A DNA stretch of 9,742 nucleotides, from NCBI GenBank assembly GCA_031290855.1, contig JAISLM010000005.1, positions 1 through 9,742 on the forward strand, written 5' to 3'. This DNA is from Spirochaetaceae bacterium. GTDB lineage: Bacteria; Spirochaetota; Spirochaetia; Treponematales; Breznakiellaceae. A program made the translations under genes and the position numbers. The notes beneath the pieces were generated by a model. The model saw only the letters and a list, made by a program, of their open reading frames with translations, was not told the DNA's origin and did no database searches. This document shows, one piece after another, positions 1-6,169 of the stretch (positions within the stretch are counted from its first letter, which is position 1; every line of letters begins with the position of its first letter).

Positions 1-483
1 GTCCGGGGCTTGAGTCTTGCCGGCGACCGGCTGGCCTTTTACATCAGGCCCGCGGACGGGTTCGAGCTGCCCGCGATAATGAAATGGCTGAAGCAGACCT
101 TCGCCATTAGGTACAACCGGGACAATGGACGGACGGGGCATCTGTGGGGCGACCGGTACAGGTCGCGGATACTGGAAGGGGAGCCGCCGGACGGCGGAGA
201 GTCGGCGGCGGGGAACTTTCCGGCCTGCGGGGTCAGACACCATCGCGGGCGCCGCCTCGCCGGACGCACGGCGGCGGGAGCCCCGCCGGACGGCGGAGAG
301 CCGGCGGCGGGGAACTTCCCGGCCTGCGGGGTCAGACCCCATCGCGGGCGCCGCCTCGCCGGACGCACGGCGGCGGGAGTCCCGCCGGACGGCGGCAGGG
401 TCAGACCCCGCAGCGGGAAACGGGCGTCCGGGCCCGCTTTTTTCCGCCTATACCCACTTACCGTGGCCCCGGCGCCCGGATAA
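1..483 (+). CDS. RAYT-like (REP-associated Y1 transposase family) protein, C-terminal part, left copy
   Basis: The frame is open from base 1, so the start and N-terminal part lie outside the window; the TTG at 10 is not a credible start. The stop is TAA at 481-483. The visible C-terminus (IMKWLKQTFAIRYNR, then GHLWGDRYRSRIL) matches the end of the IS200-like/Y1 transposase domain of REP-associated tyrosine transposases, which cut and join single-stranded REP hairpins. Family members usually have a NHxHF-type HUH metal site just before the (L/Y)IRP segment; here that place reads GDRLAFYIRP, so the histidines seem to be missing. After GEPPDGG (about codon 64) the frame passes through in-frame 99-bp GC-rich repeats that encode a 33-residue Pro/Gly/Arg repeat, probably a hypervariable tail or simple read-through. 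An inverted copy sits at 9345-9742 with an identical protein up to that point. Family assignment is good; activity is doubtful. Confidence 0.7.
   Translation, partial: VRGLSLAGDRLAFYIRPADGFELPAIMKWLKQTFAIRYNRDNGRTGHLWGDRYRSRILEGEPPDGGESAAGNFPACGVRHHRGRRLAGRTAAGAPPDGGEPAAGNFPACGVRPHRGRRLAGRTAAGVPPDGGRVRPRSGKRASGPAFFRLYPLTVAPAPG
184..412 (+). repeat. Left REP-like cluster, ~99-bp direct repeat
   Basis: A unit beginning CCGCCGGACGGCGGAGAG recurs at 184 and 283, a period of 99 bp, followed by a shortened third copy. Each unit carries a palindromic core: GGGGTCAGACACC at 229, GGGGTCAGACCCC at 328 and AGGGTCAGACCCC at 398. CCGCC...GGCGG stems flank the cores. The period is a multiple of three, so the upstream RAYT-like frame stays open through the cluster. 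The core is shared with the clusters at 5550-6152 and 9341-9521. Confidence 0.85.
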
Positions 484-494
484 ACGGCATAATC

Positions 495-592
495 CGCCCG
501 GCGAACCGCGGCGGCGGCCATTTCCTCTCCAAACCGAAGCGGCCCAGGGGGATACCTCTGCCCTGAAAGCCGAATTGCGGGTCAAGTTTAGC
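495..592 (+). repeat. Distal end of left RAYT-like element (inverted copy at 9227-9324)
   Basis: These 98 bases match the reverse complement of 9227-9324 at 87 positions by my count, without gaps. Most differences are transitions, with T or A here where the right copy has C or G. The segment lies just after the stop of the RAYT-like frame and includes CCGAAGCGGCCCAGG and the final AAGTTTAGC. Similarity stops at 592, which I take as the outer boundary of the mobile unit. No target-site duplication was found. Confidence 0.75.
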
Positions 593-610
593 GCTCTGCG
601 GCGGGGAGGT

Positions 611-1041
611 TCATTCAGAAAGTCCAAAAAACTTTACGCCGTAATACGTTTTATCATAATACGCTTTGAAGCCGATCTTTTCGCTGGACAAAAACGTGAT
701 CCGTTTCCTGTCCGGCGGCTTTTGGCTGTCAGCCTGAAACGTGTAATTATGAAACGGGAAGCATACGCGGGTATCCGCCTTGCGCTTGTATTTGGCCGCA
801 GGCAGGGTATCAAGGGCGAAGTTCGCCGGGACGGGCGCGAAGGCGGTTCCATCCGGGCGCGCCGGCTGCCGGCGTTCCCGTGAATGAGCGCTCCGTCGCC
901 TTGTTCCCGCACGGCCTTTTTAAGGTGTTTTACCCGCCGGGTGCTCATACCAAGTTTTTTGGCCGCCTGTTTTACCGTGTAGGCCCCGTCGATAGCGCCC
1001 TTTATCACCGTCAGCCGGGCCGGCTCTTTCGTGCTCATCAT
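611..1041 (-). pseudogene. Internally deleted ISNCY-type transposase remnant
   Basis: The N-terminal fragment starts at ATG 1041 (ATG 1038 and 1050 are alternatives). AGGAGG at 1056-1051 lies 9 nt upstream of 1041 but touches the ATG at 1050, so 1041 is preferred. It encodes STKEPARLTVIKGAIDG, then an HTH (YTVKQAAKKLGMSTRRVKHL) and ALIHGNAGSR, typical of the DNA-binding start of ISNCY-family transposases. From about base 840 downwards homology continues in another frame: FAPVPANFALDTLP, then KRKADTRVCFPFHNYTFQ, and SSEKIGFKAYYD, ending at TGA 613-611. This resembles the C-terminal part of the same family. The DDE catalytic core between them, normally some 250-300 residues, is absent and the two parts are out of frame. 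The gene is therefore dead. I found no clear terminal inverted repeats. Confidence 0.72.
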
Positions 1042-1078
1042 ATATTTCATCCTCCTATCTTATCCGGGGTGGTGAACG

Positions 1079-1095
1079 GCGAACCGCGGGTTCGC
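1079..1095. repeat. Perfect inverted repeat between transposase remnant and riboswitch promoter
   Basis: GCGAACC, GCG, GGTTCGC forms a 7-bp stem with a 3-nt loop. It lies between the divergent starts of the transposase remnant and the cobalamin-controlled leader. It has no T-run on either side, so it is not a typical intrinsic terminator; it could be an operator or a leftover of an insertion end. Confidence 0.55.
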
Positions 1096-1157
1096 GCTCC
1101 CTCGTTACTATATGGGGTGAACTTATCACTTATTAACGACAAACAGCCACAATTAGC

Positions 1158-1186
1158 TTGACAAATGCTTTTCGCCGGTTTAAACT
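1158..1186 (+). promoter_or_regulatory. Sigma-70-type promoter of the cobalamin leader
   Basis: A consensus -35 TTGACA (1158-1163), a 17-bp spacer and a -10 TAAACT (1181-1186) are seen. Transcription should start near 1192-1194, a few bases before the conserved riboswitch core. This is the only strong promoter seen upstream of the four-gene operon, and it places about 610 nt of leader before the first start codon. Confidence 0.75.
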
Positions 1187-1189
1187 GGC

Positions 1190-1357
1190 TAATATTTGGG
1201 AAAGTAGGGTGAGATTCCCTCGCAAGGTCGTTACCGTTACAGCCGGGCTACCAAAACAAGGGCCGTTCAAGGGGTGGCGTAAAAGAATCGTCCCCGCAAA
1301 CCGTTGTTTCAGCAGGAAACAGGGCGGGCGGGATAATGATATTCCCTGGAGTCCGCC
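1190..1357 (+). promoter_or_regulatory. Cobalamin-type riboswitch aptamer
   Basis: The segment shows the order expected of B12 riboswitches: GGGAAAG, then the P4-like hairpin AGGGTGAGATTCCCT (1206-1220), then CGCAAGGTCGTTACCGTTACAG-like J4/5-P5-P6 bases (through 1242), variable hairpins, and a B12-box-like CCCTGGAGTCCGCC at 1344-1357. Peripheral hairpins include GGGG..CCCC (1271-1295) and TGTTTC/GAAACA (1305-1321). The B12 box deviates from consensus. Position just after a promoter and ahead of a CbiK/BtuFCD-like operon supports the call; binding of adenosyl- or other cobalamin should lower expression. The ligand subtype cannot be told by eye. Confidence 0.75.
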
Positions 1358-1385
1358 TTCACCGCCGGTTTGGCGGTAAAGGCGG
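1353..1385 (+). promoter_or_regulatory. Hairpin overlapping the B12-box-like segment (candidate switching element)
   Basis: CCGCCTT (1353-1359) pairs with AAGGCGG (1379-1385), and ACCGCC (1361-1366) pairs with GGCGGT (1372-1377) around a GGTTT loop, with one C/A mismatch between the two stems. Its 5' arm uses the CCGCC that ends the B12-box-like segment, so this hairpin and a closed aptamer should exclude each other. No T-run follows, so it is not itself a terminator. Confidence 0.6.
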
Positions 1386-1534
1386 ATTGGAAAAACGGAT
1401 AAGGCCCGGAAGCGGGTTCTGTCCGGAATTTGTTAAGGTATTTCCAAAAACAGCCTTTGTTCTCATTTCTCTTTGCGCGTACCGGAGAAAGTGGTATAGA
1501 TGTGTAACAGTGTAATTACATCTTTATTCATAAG

Positions 1535-1567
1535 AAGCCGCGGTATGCAACGCGGCTTTTTTGTTTT
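1535..1567 (+). terminator. Intrinsic terminator in the leader (riboswitch expression platform)
   Basis: An 8-bp stem, AAGCCGCG (1535-1542) with CGCGGCTT (1551-1558), closes an 8-nt loop and runs into a T-rich tail (TTTTTTGTTTT). It lies about 180 nt after the aptamer and 240 nt before the first gene, so it must be read through for the operon to be expressed. Just upstream, TGTAATTACA (1511-1520) is a perfect palindrome that could take part in an alternative fold. Confidence 0.75.
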
Positions 1568-1718
1568 GAGGGCTTACAACAGCCAGGGGCCTCCGCAGGT
1601 CACAAGCGGACGGCGGCGGATGGGGCGTTTCTTCTCCCGCCCGGATTCCGCCCCGCCGCCTATCGGTGGCCGCGGCCGGATTCTGTCACGCGGTGACCGT
1701 GTTCATTAAGCCGGGCTT

Positions 1719-1740
1719 TTTCAAAATTTCAGTTTTGAAA
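1719..1740. promoter_or_regulatory. 8-bp perfect inverted repeat, operator-like
   Basis: TTTCAAAA and TTTTGAAA are separated by six bases. The AT-rich dyad stands out in a GC-rich leader, 66 nt upstream of the first operon gene, and could be a repressor site or a leader hairpin. The factor is unknown. Confidence 0.45.
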
Positions 1741-1757
1741 GCGGCCCATTGTATTTC

Positions 1758-1776
1758 AATGCCGCATGGCGGCATT
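1758..1776 (+). promoter_or_regulatory. Leader hairpin just upstream of the cobaltochelatase gene
   Basis: AATGCCGC and GCGGCATT pair perfectly around the loop ATG. The hairpin ends 19 nt before the Shine-Dalgarno. No T-run follows. It could protect the processed mRNA end or affect translation initiation. Confidence 0.5.
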
Positions 1777-1805
1777 CAGTTTGAACAAAATTTTAGGAGT
1801 AAAGT

Positions 1806-2681
1806 ATGAAAAATGTGTTTAATTCAATGTTTGTGGCAGCGATCGTTATGACTGTTGCGGGATTGTCTTCGTGTGCGAGCACTCAGGCGGGGAACGCGGG
1901 CAAACCTGTTCTGCTTGTCGTCAGTTTCGGGACAAGTTTTAACGAAAGCCGCGCTCTGACTATAGGCGCGATAGAGAACGCGATAGGGGCGGCCTACCCG
2001 GAATACGAGGTGCGCCGCGCCTTCACCAGCCAGATAGTCATCAACGTGATAGAAGAACGTGACGGCGAAAAGATCGACAACGTAACGGAAGCGTTCGACC
2101 GGCTCGTAAAGGACGGCGTAAAAGAGGTCGTGGTCCAGTCCACCCACCTGATGGACGGTATCGAGTACCACGAGATGCTTGACGCGATAAAGCCGTTTGA
2201 AAGCAAGTTCAAAAGCATACGCTACGGAAAGCCGCTTCTGTCGTCAGACAGGGATTACGACGATCTGATCAAGGCCCTCGTCGCGGAAACGGCGCAGTAC
2301 TCGGCTGGCGATACCGCGATCGTTTACATGGGACACGGCACGGAAGCCGCTTCTAACCAGGATTACGCGATGCTCGCGAAGAAGCTTGCAGACCAGGGCC
2401 GCAAGAATTACCTGATCGGCACGGTCGAGGCGGAACCTACCCTTGACGACGTGATCGCCCAGGCTGCGGCGCTCGGCGTTAAAAAGATAGTGCTGCTGCC
2501 GCTGATGATAGTAGCCGGCGATCACGCGAACAACGACATGGCAAGCGACGAGGACGATTCGTGGAAGAGCATCATGCAGGATAAAGGCTTTACCGTTACG
2601 CCCATCCTCAAGGGCCTGGGCCAGTATCAGGGCGTCCAGCAGATATTTGTCCGCCACGTAAGCGACGCGCTCGCCCGCTAA
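1806..2681 (+). CDS. cbiK: Extracytoplasmic (lipoprotein) sirohydrochlorin cobaltochelatase, CbiK family
   Basis: CbiK-family class II chelatases insert Co2+ into sirohydrochlorin in the anaerobic B12 pathway. At 291 residues this one is longer than cytoplasmic CbiK because it starts with a signal peptide and a lipobox (LSSC, Cys23), so the enzyme should be anchored outside the cytoplasm, as known for the periplasmic CbiKP of Desulfovibrio. The chelatase fold is visible: VVSFGTSF (38-45), QSTHLMDGIEYHEM (111-124), YMGHGTE (174-180), GTVEAEPTLDD (205-215) and MIVAGDHANND (234-244). His177, Glu208 and His240 match in spacing the metal-binding His145/Glu175/His207 of Salmonella CbiK. The start has a good AGGAG 6 nt upstream. 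It is the first gene after the cobalamin riboswitch and lies 18 nt before the binding-protein gene. The substrate outside the cytoplasm is unclear: cobalt scavenging, tetrapyrrole handling, or metal delivery to the transporter are all possible. The family call is secure; the physiological role is inferred. Confidence 0.92.
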   Translation: MKNVFNSMFVAAIVMTVAGLSSCASTQAGNAGKPVLLVVSFGTSFNESRALTIGAIENAIGAAYPEYEVRRAFTSQIVINVIEERDGEKIDNVTEAFDRLVKDGVKEVVVQSTHLMDGIEYHEMLDAIKPFESKFKSIRYGKPLLSSDRDYDDLIKALVAETAQYSAGDTAIVYMGHGTEAASNQDYAMLAKKLADQGRKNYLIGTVEAEPTLDDVIAQAAALGVKKIVLLPLMIVAGDHANNDMASDEDDSWKSIMQDKGFTVTPILKGLGQYQGVQQIFVRHVSDALAR

Positions 2682-2699
2682 GCCGTAGCGCGACAAAGC

Positions 2700-3662
2700 G
2701 TGTTGAAAGCCCCCGCGCATTTCCTGCTAATCCTCCTCTGCCTTTCATCGTGCGTAAAGCGGAAGCCGCCGGAGGTTCCGGACACGCCGGGGCGCAGTCA
2801 AAGCGAGAGCCTTACCGACGACGAAGGGAGGACGGTAAGTTTTGACAAGCCTTTTGCGCGTATCATTTCGCTCTATTCCGCCCACACCGAAAACCTGTTC
2901 GCGCTGGGGGCGGGATCGAAGCTGATCGGCGGGCATTCGACCTGCGATTACCCGGCGGAGGCGGCGGCCCTCCCCGTTTTCGAGTATTCGGGCGACCCTG
3001 AGTACGTCATCGCCGCCGCCCCCGACCTTGTTTTGATACGGCCTTTCATACGGCGGCACAACCCCGCCTACATAGACGCGCTGGAAAAGGCCGGCATCCC
3101 GGTCGTATCGCTCTACCCGGAAACCTTCGGCGACTTCGACGGCTATATAGGCCGTCTTGCCCTGCTCGCCGGCGTCGAGGCGGAAGCCGCGCTAGCCGCC
3201 TTTCATTCCGAACTGCAAGGCGTCAGGAGCGCCGCCTCCTTGATAAGGGAGAGGCGGACGGTTTTTTTCGAGACGACCGAACGCGAAACCCGCACCGCCG
3301 CACCGCAAAGCCTCCCCGCCGTTGCGATAGAGATCTCAGGCGGCCTCAACGTCGCGCCGGACGCCCGGCCCGTAAGCCCCCTGTCGTCGATAGCGTCCTA
3401 CGGAACGGAAAGACTGCTGGCGCAGGCTGAAAAAATCGACGCCTACATAGTCCAGACGGGCGCGATGAACCCGACAAAGACCCTCGACGCCCTCCGCCGC
3501 CGCGCCGGCTTTTCCGGGATAAAGGCTGTTCGTGACGGCAATGTCCTGTTTATAGAAGAAAGAATCGTATCCTCCCCCATTTTCCGGTATTTACAAGGCG
3601 TAAAAACTATCGCACACTTCCTGTATCCCGATGAGTTCAAAAACCCCGGCCCCGCCCGGTAG
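2700..3662 (+). CDS. btuF: BtuF-like corrinoid/metal-chelate binding lipoprotein of an ABC importer
   Basis: The 320-residue product has a short signal peptide with lipobox LSSC (Cys18), a linker rich in Pro/Ser (about 20-38), then the helical-backbone substrate-binding fold of the Fe/B12 class. DDEGRTVSFDKPFARIISL (40-58), the LFALGAGSKLIGG segment, and PDLVLIRPF followed by LEKAGIPVVSLYPETF are typical. Its role would be to capture a corrinoid or similar chelate and hand it to the permease encoded next. The start is GTG 2700 (TTG 2703 possible). No Shine-Dalgarno is clear, and the upstream stop is only 18 nt away, so translation may be coupled. The end overlaps the permease gene by 32 bp. 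The riboswitch and CbiK argue for a corrinoid ligand, but haem or siderophore binding cannot be excluded from sequence. Confidence 0.85.
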   Translation: MLKAPAHFLLILLCLSSCVKRKPPEVPDTPGRSQSESLTDDEGRTVSFDKPFARIISLYSAHTENLFALGAGSKLIGGHSTCDYPAEAAALPVFEYSGDPEYVIAAAPDLVLIRPFIRRHNPAYIDALEKAGIPVVSLYPETFGDFDGYIGRLALLAGVEAEAALAAFHSELQGVRSAASLIRERRTVFFETTERETRTAAPQSLPAVAIEISGGLNVAPDARPVSPLSSIASYGTERLLAQAEKIDAYIVQTGAMNPTKTLDALRRRAGFSGIKAVRDGNVLFIEERIVSSPIFRYLQGVKTIAHFLYPDEFKNPGPAR

Positions 3663-4710
3663 TCCGCCCGGCGCGTTCATCGCGAGACGGAAGCTCTGCT
3701 ACTCCCTGGTAAGCGCCCTCTGCGTACTGCTGCCGCTGGCGATGCTGGTTTCGGCGGGTCTGGGGGCGCTGCGCCTTTCCCCCGGCGAAGTCGCCCGCAT
3801 CCTGCTGGGAAAACTCTCCGGCAGGGCCGAGCTGCTGGACGGGATAGGCGGAGGGGCCGTCGCCGTCGTGTTCGAACTGCGCCTCCCGCGCATAGTATGC
3901 GCGGCCTTCACCGGGGCCGCGCTTTCCGCCGCAGGCGTGATCTTCCAGGCCGTGCTGCAGAACCCGCTCGCCGACCCTTACACCCTCGGCATATCGACGG
4001 GGGCCGCCTTCGGGGCATCTCTGGCGATCTTCCTCAACATGACCTTCGCCGTAAGCCTTCCGCCCCCCCTTTCCGCCCTGGCTTTCGCCGGACTCACCCT
4101 TGCCGCCGTCCTTGCGATAGCGAACCGGGGAAGCGGCCTCGCGGCGGCCAACCTGATCATGGCGGGAATAATCACGAGCGCGATACTCCAGGCGGGAGTC
4201 AGCTTCATAAAGACGGCCTCCGGCGAGAACGTCGGCGCTATCGTATTCTGGCTTATGGGGAGCCTTTCGGGCCGCTCCTGGGCCGACGCGCTGCTGCTCG
4301 CGCCCGTTACGGGCGCCGCCATCGCCCTGGCAATTGCCTTCTCGCGGGATCTGAACCTTTTAAGCCTGGGGAATCGCGGCGCGGAGTCGCTCGGCGTCGA
4401 TGTAAAACGCGCCCGCCTCCTTTACCTCCTGCTGGGCGCGGCGGTCACCGCCTGCTCGGTATCGGTCTGCGGGATAATAGGCTTCGTCGGGCTCGTCGTG
4501 CCGCACCTGCTCCGTTTCTCCGCCAGCTCCGACAACCGGCTCCTGCTCCCCCTGTCCGCACTCTCAGGCGCCCTCCTACTCCTCCTCGCCGACGACGCGG
4601 TCAGGCTCCTCGGCACAGGCGAAATACCTGTCGGCGTACTAACGACGCTGCTGGGCGGTCCATTCTTCATCTACATCTTCATCCGGCGGCGGGGGGCGGC
4701 CCGTGAATAG
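3631..4710 (+). CDS. btuC: BtuC-like ABC importer permease (FecCD family)
   Basis: The 359 residues fit the FecCD/BtuC family, whose members form a homodimer of about ten transmembrane helices each. Visible landmarks are RLPR (84-87), SAAGVIFQAVLQNPLADP (99-116) followed by LGISTGAAFGA, WLMGSLSG (207-214), the ATPase-contacting loop LGNRGAESLGV (246-256), GFVGLVVPHLLR (284-295) and GEIPVGVLTTLLGGPFF (330-346). The first 20 residues are a Pro-rich cytoplasmic lead with IARRK before helix 1. The ATG lies inside the end of the binding-protein gene (32-bp overlap) without a clear Shine-Dalgarno, and the end overlaps the ATPase gene by 8 bp, so the three transport genes are translationally linked. 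Family is certain; corrinoid as substrate follows from context. Confidence 0.88.
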   Translation: MSSKTPAPPGSPPGAFIARRKLCYSLVSALCVLLPLAMLVSAGLGALRLSPGEVARILLGKLSGRAELLDGIGGGAVAVVFELRLPRIVCAAFTGAALSAAGVIFQAVLQNPLADPYTLGISTGAAFGASLAIFLNMTFAVSLPPPLSALAFAGLTLAAVLAIANRGSGLAAANLIMAGIITSAILQAGVSFIKTASGENVGAIVFWLMGSLSGRSWADALLLAPVTGAAIALAIAFSRDLNLLSLGNRGAESLGVDVKRARLLYLLLGAAVTACSVSVCGIIGFVGLVVPHLLRFSASSDNRLLLPLSALSGALLLLLADDAVRLLGTGEIPVGVLTTLLGGPFFIYIFIRRRGAARE

Positions 4711-5527
4711 CTCGGCAGACACGGTAATCAGTGTTGACAAGATCCGCTTCTCATACGGGGCGGCGGGCCCGGTACTTGAAAACGTTTCATTCGCCGTCAG
4801 GGAAGGCGAGCACGTATCGCTCGTCGGACCCAACGGAAGCGGCAAAAGTACGCTGTTCCGCATACTGGCCGGCTTCCTCCGCCCCGCTTCGGGCCGCGTA
4901 CTGCTGGGCGGCGCGGACATCCGCGCCATGAGCCCGCTCGAACGGGCGAAGCGCCTAAGCTTTGTACCGCAGGACATACGCGCCGACTTCCCGTTCAACT
5001 GCCTGGAAGTCGTGCTGATGGCCCTTTACCCCCACCGTTCGCGCCTTGCGGCGACGGACGAAGCGGACATAGCGCTCGCCGCCGCGATGATGCGTGAGAC
5101 CGGCGTCTGGCGTTTCGCGGACAAGAAAATCAGCGAGCTGTCGGGCGGAGAGAGGCAGCGCGTGATCATAAGCCGCGCCCTCCTCCAGATCGAAAGCGCC
5201 CCCTCCGGCGGGAAGGGCGGCCTCCTCCTGCTGGACGAGGCGATGAGCGCGCTGGATGTCGCGGCCCGTATCGACATGATGAAGCTGCTCTCCGCCCGCG
5301 CCTCCGCCCGCGCCTCCGCGATAATCGGCATCCACCACGACCTTCAGACAGCCGCCGGATTCTCCTCCCGCGTACTGGCCCTGCACCGCGGCAGGATCGC
5401 CGCCTCCGGCCCGCCCCGTTCCGTCTTTACGGAGCCCTTCTTCAAAACCGTTTTCTCCGTCAAAGCTGAAATCACCCCCGGCGGCTTCCTGATAAAGGAC
5501 AGCGCCGTGTTAATGAATGACGGGTGA
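4703..5527 (+). CDS. btuD: BtuD/FecE-like ABC importer ATPase
   Basis: The 274-residue product is the nucleotide-binding subunit that powers the importer. All motifs are intact: Walker A GPNGSGKST (42-50), Q-loop VPQD (88-91), signature LSGGERQR (146-153), Walker B LLLLDE (174-179), D-loop SALD (182-185) and the H-loop histidine in IHHD (210-213). A short Gly/Ser insertion (ESAPSGGKGG) sits just before Walker B, and ALD is preceded by EAMS rather than the usual EPTS. The start is GTG 4703, inside the end of the permease gene, behind a G-rich stretch. It is the last gene of the operon: a hairpin begins 2 nt after the stop and the 54-bp repeat array follows. Confidence 0.9.
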   Translation: MNSSADTVISVDKIRFSYGAAGPVLENVSFAVREGEHVSLVGPNGSGKSTLFRILAGFLRPASGRVLLGGADIRAMSPLERAKRLSFVPQDIRADFPFNCLEVVLMALYPHRSRLAATDEADIALAAAMMRETGVWRFADKKISELSGGERQRVIISRALLQIESAPSGGKGGLLLLDEAMSALDVAARIDMMKLLSARASARASAIIGIHHDLQTAAGFSSRVLALHRGRIAASGPPRSVFTEPFFKTVFSVKAEITPGGFLIKDSAVLMNDG

Positions 5528-5528
5528 A

Positions 5529-5549
5529 GGCGCGTCTGCCGGACGCGCC
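5529..5549 (+). terminator. Stem-loop 2 nt after the operon stop codon
   Basis: GGCGCGTC (5529-5536) and GACGCGCC (5542-5549) form a perfect 8-bp stem around TGCCG. There is no T-run, so factor-independent termination is not assured; it may stabilise the 3' end or pause polymerase ahead of the repeat array. Confidence 0.5.
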
Positions 5550-6152
5550 CCGGCGGACGCGCTCCCACGGCCCTTGGTGTCAGACACCTCGGCGTAAAAC
5601 GCCCCGGCGGACGCGCTCCCACGGCCTTTGGTGTCAGACACCCTGGCGGGAAACGCCCCGGCGGGAGCCTCCCACGGCCTTTGGTGTCAGACACCTCGGC
5701 GTAAAACGCCCCGCCGGACGCGCTCCCACAGCCCTTGGTGTCAGACACCCTCGGCGTAAAACGCCCCGGCGGGAGCCTCCCACGGCCTTTGGTGTCAGAC
5801 ACCCTCGGCGGAGAACGCCCCGGCGGGAGCCTCCCACGGCCTTTGGTGTCAGACCCCTCGCCGTAAAACGCCCCGACTGGAGACGCCTCGCCGGCCTTTG
5901 GTGTCAGACACCCTGGCGGGAAACGCCCCGCCGGACGCGCTCCCACGGCCCTTGGTGTCAGACACCCTCGGCGTAAAACGCCCCGGCGGACGCGCTCCCA
6001 CGGCCTTTGGTGTCAGACACCCTCGGCGTAAAACGCCCCGGCGGGAGCCTGCCACGGCCTTTGGTGTCAGACACCTCGGCGTAAAACGCCCCGCCGGGAG
6101 CCCCCCACGGCCCTTGGTGTCAGACACCCTCGCCGTAAAACGCCCCGGCGGG
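5550..6152. repeat. Tandem array of 11 ~54-bp palindromic repeats between convergent genes
   Basis: The core GGTGTCAGACACC begins at 5576, 5630, 5683, 5737, 5791, 5845, 5900, 5954, 6009, 6063 and 6116, giving spacings of 53-55 bp. Ten of the 11 cores are perfect 6+1+6 palindromes; the one at 5845 ends CCCC. Each core is followed by a second dyad, GGCGTAAAACGCC or a variant (GGCGGGAAACGCC, GGCGGAGAACGCC, GCCGTAAAACGCC). The third part exists in two main versions, GGACGCGCTCCC (before cores 1, 2, 4, 8, 9) and GGGAGCCTCCC or near it (before cores 3, 5, 6, 10, 11); the one before core 7 is divergent. The versions are mixed rather than in blocks. The array fills the gap between the ATPase gene and the convergent MacB-like gene and has no unique spacers. 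Confidence 0.95.
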
Positions 6153-6169
6153 GGGCGGGGATGAGGCGG

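Larger units (their letters stand above)
1568..1805 (+). other. Post-terminator leader rich in inverted repeats
   Basis: No gene is credible in these 238 bases. They hold three perfect inverted repeats: GTCAC/GTGAC (1685-1697), TTTCAAAA/TTTTGAAA with a 6-nt loop (1719-1740), and AATGCCGC/GCGGCATT with a 3-nt loop (1758-1776). The last ends 30 bases before the start codon of the cobaltochelatase gene. A clear Shine-Dalgarno AGGAG (1795-1799) lies 6 nt from the ATG at 1806. A second regulator or promoter may act here, but no convincing -35/-10 pair was seen. Confidence 0.55.

Noticed and set aside
39..521. Minus-strand frame over the left RAYT-like element, and its mirror at 9298-9705
   Set aside because: These are complements of the RAYT-like coding part plus palindromic repeats. 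They read open only because of composition; the opposite frames match the transposase family.
1579..1610. Second B12-box-like sequence (AGCCAGGGGCCTCCGC)
   Set aside because: Only the first seven bases fit the consensus, it lies after the terminator, and the other conserved aptamer parts are missing nearby.
1500..1709. Small + strand frame of 69 codons in the leader
   Set aside because: It crosses the intrinsic terminator and inverted repeats, has no Shine-Dalgarno, and shows no recognisable protein features.
3897..4706. 269-codon frame inside the permease gene on the same strand
   Set aside because: It is an out-of-frame shadow of the FecCD permease: Arg/Pro-rich, without motifs, a usual by-product of high GC.
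5550..6152. CRISPR array
   Set aside because: The period is regular, but there are no unique spacers: the whole 54-bp unit is repeated with minor variants. No cas gene is present.
5524..6164. Long open frames on both strands through the repeat array
   Set aside because: The frames exist because GC-rich tandem repeats lack stops. Unit lengths of 53-55 bp shift the frame from unit to unit, there is no start signal, and the palindromes explain the sequence better.
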